From DTCV01 sp964641155 (GTDB lineage: Archaea > Thermoproteota > Thermoprotei_A > Sulfolobales > NBVN01): a DNA stretch of 64,000 bases. The position numbers were made by a program, and so were the translations under genes. The notes under the pieces are model-generated. The model saw only the letters and a list, made by a program, of their open reading frames with translations. It was not told the origin of the DNA and did no database searches. Below are positions 43,617 to 52,851 of this stretch, in pieces. Location: positions 1 through 64,000 of the forward strand of contig CAZXJO010000002.1 of assembly GCA_964641155.1 (NCBI GenBank), read 5' to 3'. Position 1 is the stretch's first letter; each line of letters opens with the position of its first letter.

Positions 43617-43803
43617 TGAGACCCGAGATCTTCCCACCGCAGGAAACCTTCAATCCCTGAGGTAGGGAATGCATGTCATCATGGCTGGATGGCGATGCAG
43701 TCGTCCTCCCCACCATTATGGAGGCTGAAGCTGACCACCCCACCTCAAGTGAAGGACTTAGAATTTAACTAAGTTACAACGGATTCAGTGGAGGAAGATT
43801 TAA
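43617..43803. other. 187-bp gap with short hairpin and shared 11-mer
   Basis: A 5-bp stem (TCCCT, GAGGT, AGGGA) is at 43654-43668. CTCCCCACCAT at 43706-43716 also occurs at 18315-18325, and in both gaps it is preceded by CATCATG, GCTGG and GATGG in that order. This may be a dispersed relic shared by the two gaps. Confidence 0.3.
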
Positions 43804-44713
43804 TTGGTTAGCGAAGAACGCGTAGAACATTCTATCGAGGGTTACATGTTTGAGCATCGGGACCGGAGTCTGTGGGTGGTCAAGGGATGTTACCAGCCCT
43901 GTGGAGGGCTGATAGCCGTACCTAAGTTCCACGATAATTTCAAATTTAAAAAGTATGTGGACGCGTACGCCCACATCTTGAGATATTATAGGCACTACAT
44001 GAGGTTCGTGAACGAGATCGGTAGGGAAGTGCCGTTGGTACCTCTAAACGATGTGTTGAGACTGATAAATCCTTTAGAGGTTGTCTATGAACTTAAGGAG
44101 TTGAGGGCTAAGGGAATAGTTAGGGCTGCATTAGAATTACTGGAGATTATCGTCGATGGATGCAGTTGTTCAGCAGGCCTCAGCGGGTCACTGGCCGGTG
44201 GTTACTTTACGGATTCCTCAGATATAGACATAGTGGTCTATTCTAGGCTTCATGCATGTTATGATTTACTACGTAGGTTAAGGCGTGAGGGAGTCCTAGC
44301 ACCACTAAATTATGGCCAGGCATATGCGGAGCTACTGGAAACGTATGAGGATATGGACAAGAGGTTTGCGGACCTTATGCGTACTAGAGTCCTTCAAGTA
44401 CACTATAAGGTTGGTTGACTGTGAGGAACTGAAGATGCTGGACAAATACGTGGTGGTGCCCGACGTTAGTCTGTTGATTAAAATTGTTGACGCTTCACAT
44501 TCATATACTACTCCAGCTACTTACTCATGCAACGTGGTGAGCTCCAGTACCAGCTATGCGGGAGCGGGAGAGGAGGTATTTATGATATCTCACCGGATAA
44601 GATATACGGAATTGGACGAAGGGGTTCTATTGAGGGTTCAGGGACCTCTCTACGTTACGAACAACTACAAACTGGTGAATCTTGATATCGCTAAGGTGAG
44701 GTTAATATCTTAA
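43804..44713 (+). pseudogene. predicted nucleotidyltransferase with a frameshift
   Basis: The first frame (43804-44418, TTG start) encodes about 204 residues with a polymerase-beta-type nucleotidyltransferase motif, GLSGSLAGGYFTDSSDIDIVVY (GS-x9-D-x-D). It ends at a stop just after RVLQVHYKVG. The next frame (from about 44395) continues without a break as ESFKYTIRLVDCEELKMLDKYVVVPDV and on to 44713, ending in HRIRYTELDEGVLLRVQGPL. Archaeal proteins of this predicted class (COG1665-like, from memory) are about 300 residues, so the two pieces look like one gene split by a one-base shift at roughly 44390-44415. Sequencing error, recent mutation or a programmed shift are all possible. Confidence 0.6.
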
Positions 44714-44752
44714 TGCTTAAATCCTTCGGAAGTAAGTCGAATTGGATATTCA

Positions 44753-46378
44753 ATGGTAGTCATAGTTGTGGGTCATAAGAACCCCGACACCGACTCCGTA
44801 GTCTCGGCGATCGCGTTATCGGAGCTCCTCCGGTCCAGAGGCTATAAATCCTACCCAGCTAGGGCCGGTGAGTTAAGCTACGAAACTATTAAGATACTCA
44901 ACGAATGCGGCCTCCCCATACCCCCGTTAGTTGGTGATGTTAGGCCGAGGGCTATAGACATAGCCTCAAAAGACGTTAAGTATGTTTTCAAGGGGGTGCC
45001 GGTCAAGGAAGCCGGCGACATAATCACAAGTGCTAACATTAGGTCTGTCCCAGTGGTGGATGAGAGCTTAAGGGTTTTAGGTGTTTTCAGTGTTGAAAGT
45101 TTTTCAAGGATGTATTTAAGAGAGTTCATAAATGTAAGAGTTAAGTTGGTCGGCGTCCCGCTCAGGAACATTGTGAGGGTGGCTAATTGCTCAGTCCTGA
45201 ACGGTGAGTTAGACGCATCGATCTCCGGTCACGTTTACGTCGGGGCCATGAGCCTGAAAACAATCCGCGAGAGGTTTTCATTCAAGGATAACGTGGTCAT
45301 CGTAGGTGATAGAGAGGACGTATTACTAAATGCTGTGGAAAGCAAAGCATCGCTTATTATAGTAACTGGGGGTTTAAAACCTCCCGATGATGTTGTTCGG
45401 AGGGCCAAGGAGTTAGGAGTCCCTATAATAATATCCCCCTACGACACTTACACTACGGCTAAGTTGGTGGACCTCAGCAGGCCCGTTGAGCTCTTCATGA
45501 GTCAGGCCGAAATAGTAAGTCAAAGCACTTTGGCGCACGACGTCATTAATCTGATGTCCACGAGGCTGGTTCGAAGTGTTGTCGTGGTTGATGGTAATGG
45601 TAGGCTCTCAGGGATAATCACGAAGAGTGACTTAATTAAGGACTTCAGAAAGAAAGTGGCGCTTGTAGATCATAATGAGGTCTCCCAAGCTGTTGAGGGT
45701 GTCGATGAAGCACGTATCCTAGCCGTAGTAGACCACCATAGGATTAGCGGTGATATTAAGACAAGGGAAGCAATCCTATTTAGGGTGGAGCCCGTTGGTT
45801 CTACGTCAACGATAATTTGGAAGATTTCAAACGAATACGGTTTGAGTCTAAATGAGTCCGTCCTCAAAGCAATGTTATACGCCGTCCTCTCCGACACGCT
45901 ATTGCTGAAGTCACCTACAACCACTGAGGAAGACATTAATTGCGTTAACAACATCTCCGCGAAGTTAGGGATAAGGCTGAATGAGGCGGTAGAGTTTGTG
46001 CGTAAGGCCATGTCTTTAGGCGAGCCTAAAAATCCGGAGGAAATAGTGAGGCATGATCTGAAGGTATATGAGGAAAACGGATACAGGTTTGCTATATCCC
46101 AGGTCTTCACTGTCAACCCTGACTTCTACTTAAGTATGAAGACCAGGTTATTGGAGGTGCTCACTGACTTGGCAAGCAATGAAGGTGTTAAATTGTTCGT
46201 CCTGTTAATCACTGATTACCTGAACAACGTGACCCACGCGTTACTAGTCGGCGACGTACTCACATTCGAAGAAGCTTTTAACGTTAAAGTAAGGGATAAT
46301 CACGCCGTCCTCGAAGGGCTGACCTCTAGAAAACTTCAGATACTGCCCAACCTCCTGAAAGTAATAAGCGCTAGGTGA
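44753..46378 (+). CDS. ppaC: Mn-dependent inorganic pyrophosphatase with CBS and DRTGG domains
   Basis: Family II (DHH) pyrophosphatase with regulatory insert, 541 residues. The catalytic start is VVGHKNPDTDSVVSAIAL. A first CBS motif (residues ~70-120, IRSVPVVDESLRVLGVFS), a DRTGG-like domain (about 130-235) and a second CBS motif (LVRSVVVVDGNGRLSGIITKSDLI) follow. The protein then resumes the DHH core with VVDHHRI and GSTSTIIW, and finishes with the DHHA2 domain, RVRDNHAVLEGL-like. In bacteria this architecture gives control by adenine nucleotides. It hydrolyses pyrophosphate from tRNA charging, sugar-nucleotide and purine synthesis. It has no operon partner. Confidence 0.92.
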   Translation: MVVIVVGHKNPDTDSVVSAIALSELLRSRGYKSYPARAGELSYETIKILNECGLPIPPLVGDVRPRAIDIASKDVKYVFKGVPVKEAGDIITSANIRSVPVVDESLRVLGVFSVESFSRMYLREFINVRVKLVGVPLRNIVRVANCSVLNGELDASISGHVYVGAMSLKTIRERFSFKDNVVIVGDREDVLLNAVESKASLIIVTGGLKPPDDVVRRAKELGVPIIISPYDTYTTAKLVDLSRPVELFMSQAEIVSQSTLAHDVINLMSTRLVRSVVVVDGNGRLSGIITKSDLIKDFRKKVALVDHNEVSQAVEGVDEARILAVVDHHRISGDIKTREAILFRVEPVGSTSTIIWKISNEYGLSLNESVLKAMLYAVLSDTLLLKSPTTTEEDINCVNNISAKLGIRLNEAVEFVRKAMSLGEPKNPEEIVRHDLKVYEENGYRFAISQVFTVNPDFYLSMKTRLLEVLTDLASNEGVKLFVLLITDYLNNVTHALLVGDVLTFEEAFNVKVRDNHAVLEGLTSRKLQILPNLLKVISAR

Positions 46379-46434
46379 TTTCCGACTTACTAAGGAAGTT
46401 TAACACCAGGTGATGAGGTTTCCAAAGGTGATTT

Positions 46435-47064
46435 ATGACCCCTGCTCAGCTAGCCGCACTCCGCCACCTACATGGCATCACGTGGTCATCGATCGGGACC
46501 CCCGTGTTGGGTGGTGAAACACTAAAAACCTGGTTGACGGATGATTTAAGTGGTATGATGGGTGGAGACACCTTAGCTAATATGGTAGAGGAATTGCTTA
46601 GATGTGACAAAGTCGTAGTAGTGGGGATGGGCAACATCTTAAGGGGAGATGACGGCATCGGTATCTTCATCGCTAAGAAGTTGAGGAAGTTGGTGAGAGG
46701 TTCGAAGAAAGTTAAGGTCTTAGTGTGTGAGGCAGGTTTTGAGAACATTACACATGTGTTAGTACGTTACAAGCCTAAGCGTTTGTTGATAATAGACGCT
46801 GTTTACGTTGAGGGAGGTGAGCCTGGGACGATATACGTGTTCGGTATTAACGACATAGACTCTAATCCGACGATAACAACCCACCACCTACCATTAAAGT
46901 TGGTGTTGGACTACCTAATGAGGCATTTAGACGTTGAGGTCTCCATAATCGGGGTCCAGGTTGGGAGGATCGAATTAGGGGCTAAGATGAGTGATGAGGT
47001 CCTAAATGCTGGTCTGTATTTGGTTAACTTGTTTGAGGAAGTCCTTCAAAAACTAAGTAATTGA
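46435..47064 (+). CDS. hydrogenase maturation protease-like protein
   Basis: Nickel-dependent endopeptidase of the HycI/HyaD family that clips the C-terminus of [NiFe] hydrogenase large subunits. The core begins at about residue 59: VVVVGMGNILRGDDGIGIFIA, then LIIDAVYVEGGEPG (metal-ligand Asp) and TTHHLPLKLVL (metal-ligand His). The C-terminus is normal. About 57 residues precede the core; the ATG codons around residue 41 or 50 may be the true start. No hydrogenase subunit is in the window. Its 3' end overlaps the convergent tail-anchored protein by 12 bases. Confidence 0.87.
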   Translation: MTPAQLAALRHLHGITWSSIGTPVLGGETLKTWLTDDLSGMMGGDTLANMVEELLRCDKVVVVGMGNILRGDDGIGIFIAKKLRKLVRGSKKVKVLVCEAGFENITHVLVRYKPKRLLIIDAVYVEGGEPGTIYVFGINDIDSNPTITTHHLPLKLVLDYLMRHLDVEVSIIGVQVGRIELGAKMSDEVLNAGLYLVNLFEEVLQKLSN

Positions 47065-47595
47065 GGGGTATCCTCCACGTTGATGTAATATCATATAGAT
47101 GAAGAAGGCGACTACAGAAGTTAAAGAAATAACTATTAGCATGTCGGTTAGGGACTTCCTCGATAGGTTACCTAATTTGATGCGTAGACGTTTCCCCCGG
47201 CTCTCAACCACGACATCGCGTTCCCCTTCGAGTTCGCCCTCTACCCTGAAAGTTGGTTCCCTGACATTGGCTGTTAGACTCACGTCTTTGCATGGTATCA
47301 TACCTAGGAAGCTTACCAAAGTGTTCGTATATATACGTAGGTCGGAGAACCTCGGGTCCTCACCTATGATCTTTTCCACGGTGTCTACGTGGCATGCTAG
47401 AGGTTGTAGTGCCTTGGTAACTGCATCGATTCTGAGGAACTCTTCTAAAATTTTTGGGAGGTTCTCACTACCGTAGGAGTCCTTAAAATACGTTATGATG
47501 CCCGACAACTTAATTAGGTACCAATCAACCGATCTCCCACGGGAGATGTCACTTGCGAAAGTTTTCGCTATGGAGTCCAAGGACCTCATTAACAC
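47053..47595 (-). CDS. predicted tail-anchored membrane protein, unknown function
   Basis: A 180-residue protein with a soluble, mostly helical N-terminal part (about 1-110), a short beta-rich section (VREPTFRVEGELEGERDVVV) and a single C-terminal membrane helix (LTDMLIVISLTSVVAFFIYMI) followed by a short polar tail. It therefore looks tail-anchored. Two cysteines (in LACHV and MIPCKD) are separated by about 34 residues. No family is recognised. Confidence 0.6.
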   Translation of the reverse strand: MLMRSLDSIAKTFASDISRGRSVDWYLIKLSGIITYFKDSYGSENLPKILEEFLRIDAVTKALQPLACHVDTVEKIIGEDPRFSDLRIYTNTLVSFLGMIPCKDVSLTANVREPTFRVEGELEGERDVVVESRGKRLRIKLGNLSRKSLTDMLIVISLTSVVAFFIYMILHQRGGYPSIT

Positions 47596-47754
47596 CCCTG
47601 ATTCAAATAAGTACGTCTTAAATAAAAAAGCGTTTCACTCAGAGGATGACGATCCGATGAGGTACTTTCCCAAACCCGTTCCCCAGCCACAATCCCGTTC
47701 GGAGAGGTACGAGTTATGGAAAAACATAAATTTTTGGGGATGTACTAGTGGCAG

Positions 47755-49014
47755 GTGTGTGTTGTGGTCAAGTACGCTTTGGTCAATTGCTACGTGTTCG
47801 ACGGGTTAGGAAATGTGTTTAAGGGGGCTGTCACCATTGATAATGGTTTGATAGTTGATGTGGGTACTGAAGGCTCAGTTGAAGTGCCTGCGGACGCTAG
47901 GGTGATAGACCTCGGAGGCGGTTACTTACTTCCAGGGCTTATAGACGCTCATCTACACTTGATCGGTATGCGGACAGGCGACTTCGTCAAAGAGCCTTTA
48001 TTAGTGCCCTACGAGACGTTCGTTGCCAGGGTTGTTAAAGACTTGGAGGAACTTCTATACTCAGGCTTTACTACTGTGGGTGATGCGGGTAGTTTGATAG
48101 CTGCTAAGATCAAATACGCTGTTAATGAGGGAACGATACTGGGTCCTAGGATCGTCGCCTCCGGACTTCCTCTGAGTCCAACCTTCGGACATGGTGACAT
48201 CCATTACTTCCCGACAGAATACGTTGATTTCAGAACTTCGAAGAAGTTAGTTCCGTTAGCATCGCTCATATGTGATGGAGTTGATGAATGTAGGAAGGCG
48301 GCGAGGTACGCGTTAAGGGAGGACGCAGACTTCATAAAGATAATGGCTACCGGTGGTGTGCTGTCGCAGAAGGATAGGCCTGAATACAGGCAATTCACCC
48401 TAGATGAGATCAAGGCGATCGTCGATGAGGCGAGGGCCGCAGGTAGGTTCGTCCATGCACATGCGCAGGGGAGTGAAGGCATTAAGAACGCGATACTTGG
48501 TGGGGTGAAGGTGATAGCCCATGCAATATACATTGATGAGGAGGGCATAGCGTTAGCCAACGAATTCGACTCCGTCTTGGTCCCCACACTCTCTATAGTG
48601 GATAAGATCCTGGCCATCGGTAGTAAGATAGGCATCCCTGAATGGGCTTTGAAGAAAGCTGAGGAAGCTAATAAGGAGCACATAGCTAATATAAGGAAGG
48701 CATATAGGCTAGGTGCTAAGATCGCCACCGGAACCGACTTCTGCGGAGGGCCGTTGAAGATGGGTGATAACTCATTAGAAATAAAACTACTTGTCGAGAA
48801 GGTAGGTATGGAACCTAAGGAGGCGTTGATGGCAGCAACTAAGGTTGCGGCCGAGGCCGTCGGACTAGCTCATAAGGTAGGCACCATCGAGAAAGGTAAG
48901 GTTGCTGATTTAATAGGGGTGGGCGGTAATCCATTAAGTGATGTTAGTGTGCTTCAAAATAAGGAGAACATAAGACTGATAATTAAGGACGGGAAGGTAA
49001 TAAAAGCCCCTTGA
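47755..49014 (+). CDS. amidohydrolase (imidazolonepropionase/prolidase-like)
   Basis: Metal-dependent amidohydrolase of 419 residues (COG1228 type). Motifs in order: GLIDAHLHLIG (first metal pair), IKIMATGGVLS (the Lys that is carboxylated in binuclear members), FVHAHAQG, IAHAIYID and ATGTDFCGGPL (Asp). The N-terminal beta-sandwich (VDVGTEGSVEVPADARVIDLGG) and the C-terminal KVADLIGVGGNPLSDV are standard. The substrates of such enzymes include Xaa-Pro dipeptides and imidazolones; which one is not readable. The GTG at 47764 with AGGTG upstream is an alternative start. Confidence 0.88.
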   Translation: MCVVVKYALVNCYVFDGLGNVFKGAVTIDNGLIVDVGTEGSVEVPADARVIDLGGGYLLPGLIDAHLHLIGMRTGDFVKEPLLVPYETFVARVVKDLEELLYSGFTTVGDAGSLIAAKIKYAVNEGTILGPRIVASGLPLSPTFGHGDIHYFPTEYVDFRTSKKLVPLASLICDGVDECRKAARYALREDADFIKIMATGGVLSQKDRPEYRQFTLDEIKAIVDEARAAGRFVHAHAQGSEGIKNAILGGVKVIAHAIYIDEEGIALANEFDSVLVPTLSIVDKILAIGSKIGIPEWALKKAEEANKEHIANIRKAYRLGAKIATGTDFCGGPLKMGDNSLEIKLLVEKVGMEPKEALMAATKVAAEAVGLAHKVGTIEKGKVADLIGVGGNPLSDVSVLQNKENIRLIIKDGKVIKAP

Positions 49015-49033
49015 ACCACCTGTCAAAACAGAG

Positions 49034-49675
49034 TTAAAAACCTAAGTCATCGTTTACTAGAACTACGTACACGTCGGTGTTGGTTGGTTTTCTCTCCATA
49101 ATCACCACGACATTGCACGGCTTCTCAGCGGCCTTGCAGTCGATGCAGTACCCTAACGTCGTACAAGGGGTTTTATAGTTTAACCTTATGCAGTTCGCAA
49201 CGGCTGCGATGTTCTTGGCCCTTAATAAGCCTTCCTCCAAGTTCCTAGTTATTTTGTTACGGCCAACAACTACTATGACCCTTTTAGGTCCAAACATCAT
49301 GGCAGCAACCCTATTGCCTGTTGCATCAATGTTGATGAGTTTGCCGTCGAGGGTTACAGCGTTTGAACTGGTTAGATATACGTCTGAGGTCAACGCCTTA
49401 CGCCTGATTTCCAAGGATTCCTCAGGGCTTACTTTAACCCAGTGATGTATGACTTTAAAACCCCTCCTCTCCAATTCCTCTATAACGTTTAGTTCCCTAA
49501 TAGTCAGTGAACCTCCCACACCTACGACCGAACCTTCCGGTACTAGGCTAATCACGAGTTCCTTAGCGCTCACCCTATCAGGGGCTGTTAGTACCTTAAA
49601 GCCGTTAGCCTCAAGCGCCTTAGCCGCGGCGTTAATCCTCAACTCATGCAATCTATTCTTCACATCCTCGAACAT
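49034..49675 (-). CDS. LUD-domain protein (LutC/DUF162-like)
   Basis: A 213-residue protein consisting of one LUD domain, as in LutC/YkgG of lactate utilisation operons. The core is VVGVGGSLTIRELNVIEEL, LTSSNAVTLDGKLINIDATGNRVAAM and GPKRVIVVVGRNKITRNLEEGL, the typical block seen in DUF162 proteins; the C-terminal cysteines (CTTLGYCIDCKAAEKPC) may bind metal or a cluster. No LutA/LutB genes accompany it, so the lactate role is uncertain. It is convergent with the amidohydrolase, 19 bases apart. Confidence 0.88.
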   Translation of the reverse strand: MFEDVKNRLHELRINAAAKALEANGFKVLTAPDRVSAKELVISLVPEGSVVGVGGSLTIRELNVIEELERRGFKVIHHWVKVSPEESLEIRRKALTSDVYLTSSNAVTLDGKLINIDATGNRVAAMMFGPKRVIVVVGRNKITRNLEEGLLRAKNIAAVANCIRLNYKTPCTTLGYCIDCKAAEKPCNVVVIMERKPTNTDVYVVLVNDDLGF

Positions 49676-49762
49676 ATGCGCTCAGCACGTAGATATTATA
49701 GCTAGTCATAATAAGCGTTATTGAGATGATCCTGATTTATAAGTCTTCCAAAATTACATATC

Positions 49763-50659
49763 ATGTGGATTCGAATGAATTTAAACACTGTTATTACTGC
49801 CTTAATAACACCCTTCACTCACGATCATAAACTGTATTTAGATGGGTTGAGGTCCTTATTAGAGTTTCAATTCAGTAAAGGGGTCAAGGCTTTCTACATA
49901 TGCGGCACGTACGGTTCGGGACCAATTATGAGTTTAGCTGATAGGAAGAAGGTAGCGGAAGCGATCATCGAACATGTAGGGAGTGACGTTACGGTGATAG
50001 CGCACGTAGGTTCCCTTAATATGGAAGACACGTTAAGTTTAGCTAAACACGCAGAGGATGTCGGTGTCCACGCCGTAGCGTCTGTGCCACCTTACTACTA
50101 TGCCTACGATGATGAAGCAATAATAACTTACTTCAAAACTTTGGTTTCAGAGGTCAAGATCCCGGTATTCCTCTACAACAACCCGGCTAGGACTGGGATC
50201 AAGATCGGTAGTGAGTTGCTGAGACGTCTTGCGGACATAGGCGTCGTCGGTGTTAAAGACAGTAGCTTCGACCTGGTAAGGTTTTACGAGGACTTGATAA
50301 CGGTTAATCGTAAAGATTTCAAATTCATAATAGGTACTGAGGCTTTGATGCTCCCTGCCATGATGTCGGGTTCTGTAACCTGTGTTTCCGGACTCTCAAA
50401 CACCTTCCCTGAACTGGTTGTGAGGCTCTATAATCTAATTAAAGCGGGGTTGTACTCAGAAGCATCTGAGGCTCAATTGGAGGTAATCAGGGTTAGGAAG
50501 GTCTTGCACTTGGTTCCAACTATACCCGCTGTCTATGAAGTACTTCGTGCAAGGGGCATTGACGTGGGGTATCCGAAACCACCTATGAGGAGGTTGAACG
50601 CTAAGGAGGTCGAACTAGTTAGAAGCGAGTTAGTTAAGGCAGGTGTGATGGGGTGGTAA
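49763..50659 (+). CDS. DHDPS/NAL-family aldolase, possibly 2-keto-3-deoxy-sugar acid aldolase
   Basis: Class I aldolase of the dihydrodipicolinate synthase superfamily, 298 residues. ALITPFTHDHKLYLDG and YICGTYGSGPIMSL (GTTGE-like pyruvate-carboxylate motif, here GTYGS) are at the N-terminus; the Tyr of FLYNNPARTG and the Schiff-base Lys of VGVKDSSFD complete the site. The superfamily includes KDG aldolase, DHDPS and N-acetylneuraminate lyase. The sugar kinase gene four bases downstream argues for a sugar-acid aldolase rather than lysine biosynthesis. The start is the ATG at 49763 or 49775. Confidence 0.85.
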   Translation: MWIRMNLNTVITALITPFTHDHKLYLDGLRSLLEFQFSKGVKAFYICGTYGSGPIMSLADRKKVAEAIIEHVGSDVTVIAHVGSLNMEDTLSLAKHAEDVGVHAVASVPPYYYAYDDEAIITYFKTLVSEVKIPVFLYNNPARTGIKIGSELLRRLADIGVVGVKDSSFDLVRFYEDLITVNRKDFKFIIGTEALMLPAMMSGSVTCVSGLSNTFPELVVRLYNLIKAGLYSEASEAQLEVIRVRKVLHLVPTIPAVYEVLRARGIDVGYPKPPMRRLNAKEVELVRSELVKAGVMGW

Positions 50660-50663
50660 GGGG

Positions 50664-52148
50664 TTGGGGAAAGAACTATTCATATCCGTGGATTTGGGCA
50701 CTACCAGTGTTAAGGTATTCTTATTTGATAATGATGGCATTATACGTAGGAGTTACGTAGACACCATTAATTTAATTAAAGACCCTTCGATTCACGGCGT
50801 TGAGCAGGTCTTAAGTGAGGTACGTCTTAAGGTTTTCAGCGGGCTTAAACATGTCGTCAGAGGGTTTGAGGGGGTCGTCTCTGGACTTACCTTCAGTAGC
50901 TATGGTTACAGCATGGTTTGTTTAGATAGTGGATTTCAGCCTACAACTAACGTGATGACGTACTTAGACGGGAGGGCTGTCAAGGAGCAAGACTACTTAG
51001 AGAGGCAGGGGCTGGAGCTCTACAGGAGGACAGGCTGCCCCCCAATGTTCATCTACCCTATTGCGAGGTTGTTGTGGTTTAAGACTAGGGGTAAGTTGGG
51101 GTACTTTGATAGGATTTCATTTGTTAAGGACTACCTCGTATATCTACTGAGCAAACAGTGGTTCATTGATCTGGGGGTAGCGTCCACTACTGGGTTATTG
51201 AACACGCATAAGTTGAGGTGGGATGATGTAGCGTTGAACTTAGTTGGTATTGATGAGAGTGCGCTCCCCGAACTCATAGATGGTTCTAAAATCTTGGAAT
51301 ACATTACCTTACCTGAATGTAATTTAGAGAAAGTGCCTTTGTCATTGGGTTCGATGGATGGGCCGTTGCAGAATTTAGCTTACTCTCTATACCATGGCGA
51401 GGCAGCTATGAATTTGGGTTCATCAGCAGCGATACGCGTGATAACTAAAGAGGTCGTCCTAGATAAGGACGACCGTATGAGGTTATATCACTATTACGTA
51501 GCCGACGGTTACAGGGTCACTGGAGCGATATTCAATAACGGTATGTCCGCGTTGGAGTGGTTTAAAGATTTAGTAAGTGGTGCAGATTGGAGTGCAGTTA
51601 CAGCTAACGTTAGTGAAAGGGCTTCATGTGTTGATGGTGTTTACGTATTACCGTTTGTCTTAGGGGAGGCAATAGTGTTAAGGAATCCTTACATGAGGTT
51701 CACGGTTCTAGGCCTAACCTTAGGGAACGATATGGGGGACATCTTCAGAGCTGTTTTCGAGGGATTAGGTTTTCTGTTTAAGGAAGTTGTTGAGGCTTTG
51801 AAACAAAATGGTGTTGAATTTAATGAAGCACATTGCGGTGGGGGTGGATGCTCGGTGAGGAAGATCGTTGAGGTCATAAGCGATGTCATGTGCAAGCCTG
51901 TAGTGGTGTACAAGGAGGAGGTTTCTCGAGGGGCAAGCGCTCTAGGGGCTCTGGCGACTTTACTCAGGGCGTTGAATTACGTAAATGATTTAAGTGAGGT
52001 AAGGTTCGACACCGTCAGTAAGTTGAGGTCCGATGTTGTGATACCTTCTCAGAGCATGTGTGACTCCTACGCAGTGTGCCATAGTAAGTACCTGCAAATA
52101 GCTGACGTTGTTTCTAGGCTGTACAGGTGGTTGTTTAAGACTTCTTAA
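50664..52148 (+). CDS. FGGY-family carbohydrate kinase
   Basis: A 494-residue sugar kinase related to xylulokinase, gluconokinase and L-fuculokinase. The phosphate-1 motif is SVDLGTTSVKVFLFD near the N-terminus; the substrate domain contains TYLDGRAVKEQDYL; the second half has NLGSSAAIRVI, FNNGMSALEWFKDL and HCGGGGCSVRKIVEVISD (adenosine motif), then EEVSRGASALGAL. The substrate cannot be told. It is preceded by an aldolase gene four bases away, so the pair may phosphorylate and cleave a sugar or sugar acid. The start is TTG at 50664. Its 3' end overlaps the second SIS gene by 14 bases. Confidence 0.9.
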   Translation: MGKELFISVDLGTTSVKVFLFDNDGIIRRSYVDTINLIKDPSIHGVEQVLSEVRLKVFSGLKHVVRGFEGVVSGLTFSSYGYSMVCLDSGFQPTTNVMTYLDGRAVKEQDYLERQGLELYRRTGCPPMFIYPIARLLWFKTRGKLGYFDRISFVKDYLVYLLSKQWFIDLGVASTTGLLNTHKLRWDDVALNLVGIDESALPELIDGSKILEYITLPECNLEKVPLSLGSMDGPLQNLAYSLYHGEAAMNLGSSAAIRVITKEVVLDKDDRMRLYHYYVADGYRVTGAIFNNGMSALEWFKDLVSGADWSAVTANVSERASCVDGVYVLPFVLGEAIVLRNPYMRFTVLGLTLGNDMGDIFRAVFEGLGFLFKEVVEALKQNGVEFNEAHCGGGGCSVRKIVEVISDVMCKPVVVYKEEVSRGASALGALATLLRALNYVNDLSEVRFDTVSKLRSDVVIPSQSMCDSYAVCHSKYLQIADVVSRLYRWLFKTS

Positions 52149-52713
52149 GCCTGTGGGTTAGCTCTACAATTAAACCATCTAAGAAGACCATGGCAGTTAC
52201 TTCGAATAGTGAGGTCAGCGGCGATAGCGGTTCGTAAATACCTAATATCTGCCGCGAGAAGTAATCCTCTTCAGTAGTTACCTTAAGCCTTCCAGGCACC
52301 TCCACTACAATATCTGATAGGTTCGCCAGCGGTGAGTCTTTAAAGCTCGTTAAGGCTATCACCTTAGCCCCCAAAGATTTAGCCACCTCCGCTGCGTCGA
52401 TGACTAATTTACTCCTCCCAGAACCACTTATAGCTATTAGAATGTCGCCAGGCCTTAAGGCAGGAACTATGGTGTCCCCCATCACATGTACCTTAAAGCC
52501 TAAATGCATTAGCCTCACCGCGAAGGCTTTCCCTATAAGGCCTGACCTACCGACCCCGACAACCAACACTCTCCTCCCTTCATTTAAGGCCTTGATTAAG
52601 CAATCTATCATCGCCTCCACCTCCTCGCTTTTTATGTAGTCCACGGACTTCGCGACATAACTGATTATATCCCTCATAGTGTTTACTATGTGTTTTTGCT
52701 TGGACTCGTCCAA
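52135..52713 (-). CDS. 6-phospho-3-hexuloisomerase-like SIS protein (copy 2)
   Basis: A 192-residue SIS isomerase closely related to the protein at 28184-28804: RVLVVGVGRSGLIGKAFAVRLMHLGF, MGDTIVPALRPGDILIAISGSGRSKLVI, AKVIALTSFKDSPLANLSD and SPLTSLFEV correspond segment by segment. It carries the same phosphosugar-binding serines. Two such genes suggest either duplicated function or different sugar substrates. It overlaps the FGGY kinase convergently by 14 bases. The ATG at 52713 is a good start. Confidence 0.85.
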   Translation of the reverse strand: MDESKQKHIVNTMRDIISYVAKSVDYIKSEEVEAMIDCLIKALNEGRRVLVVGVGRSGLIGKAFAVRLMHLGFKVHVMGDTIVPALRPGDILIAISGSGRSKLVIDAAEVAKSLGAKVIALTSFKDSPLANLSDIVVEVPGRLKVTTEEDYFSRQILGIYEPLSPLTSLFEVTAMVFLDGLIVELTHRLKKS

Positions 52714-52851
52714 CCCGCTTCCCTGTATTTAAATGCGTTGAAGAATGTTTTAAAACTGTGCTTCACCATATCATAGGCATTTGCAGGTAGGGCCATTCTA
52801 GGAAAGTGTTTTAAGAACCCCCTAAGTACTTGATCAGAGGGTATGTGAAAA

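Noticed and set aside
44312..44713. Second part of the nucleotidyltransferase as an independent gene
   Set aside because: The first 25-30 codons overlap the upstream frame as arginine-rich nonsense; only the part after about 44395 looks conserved, which fits a frameshifted continuation.
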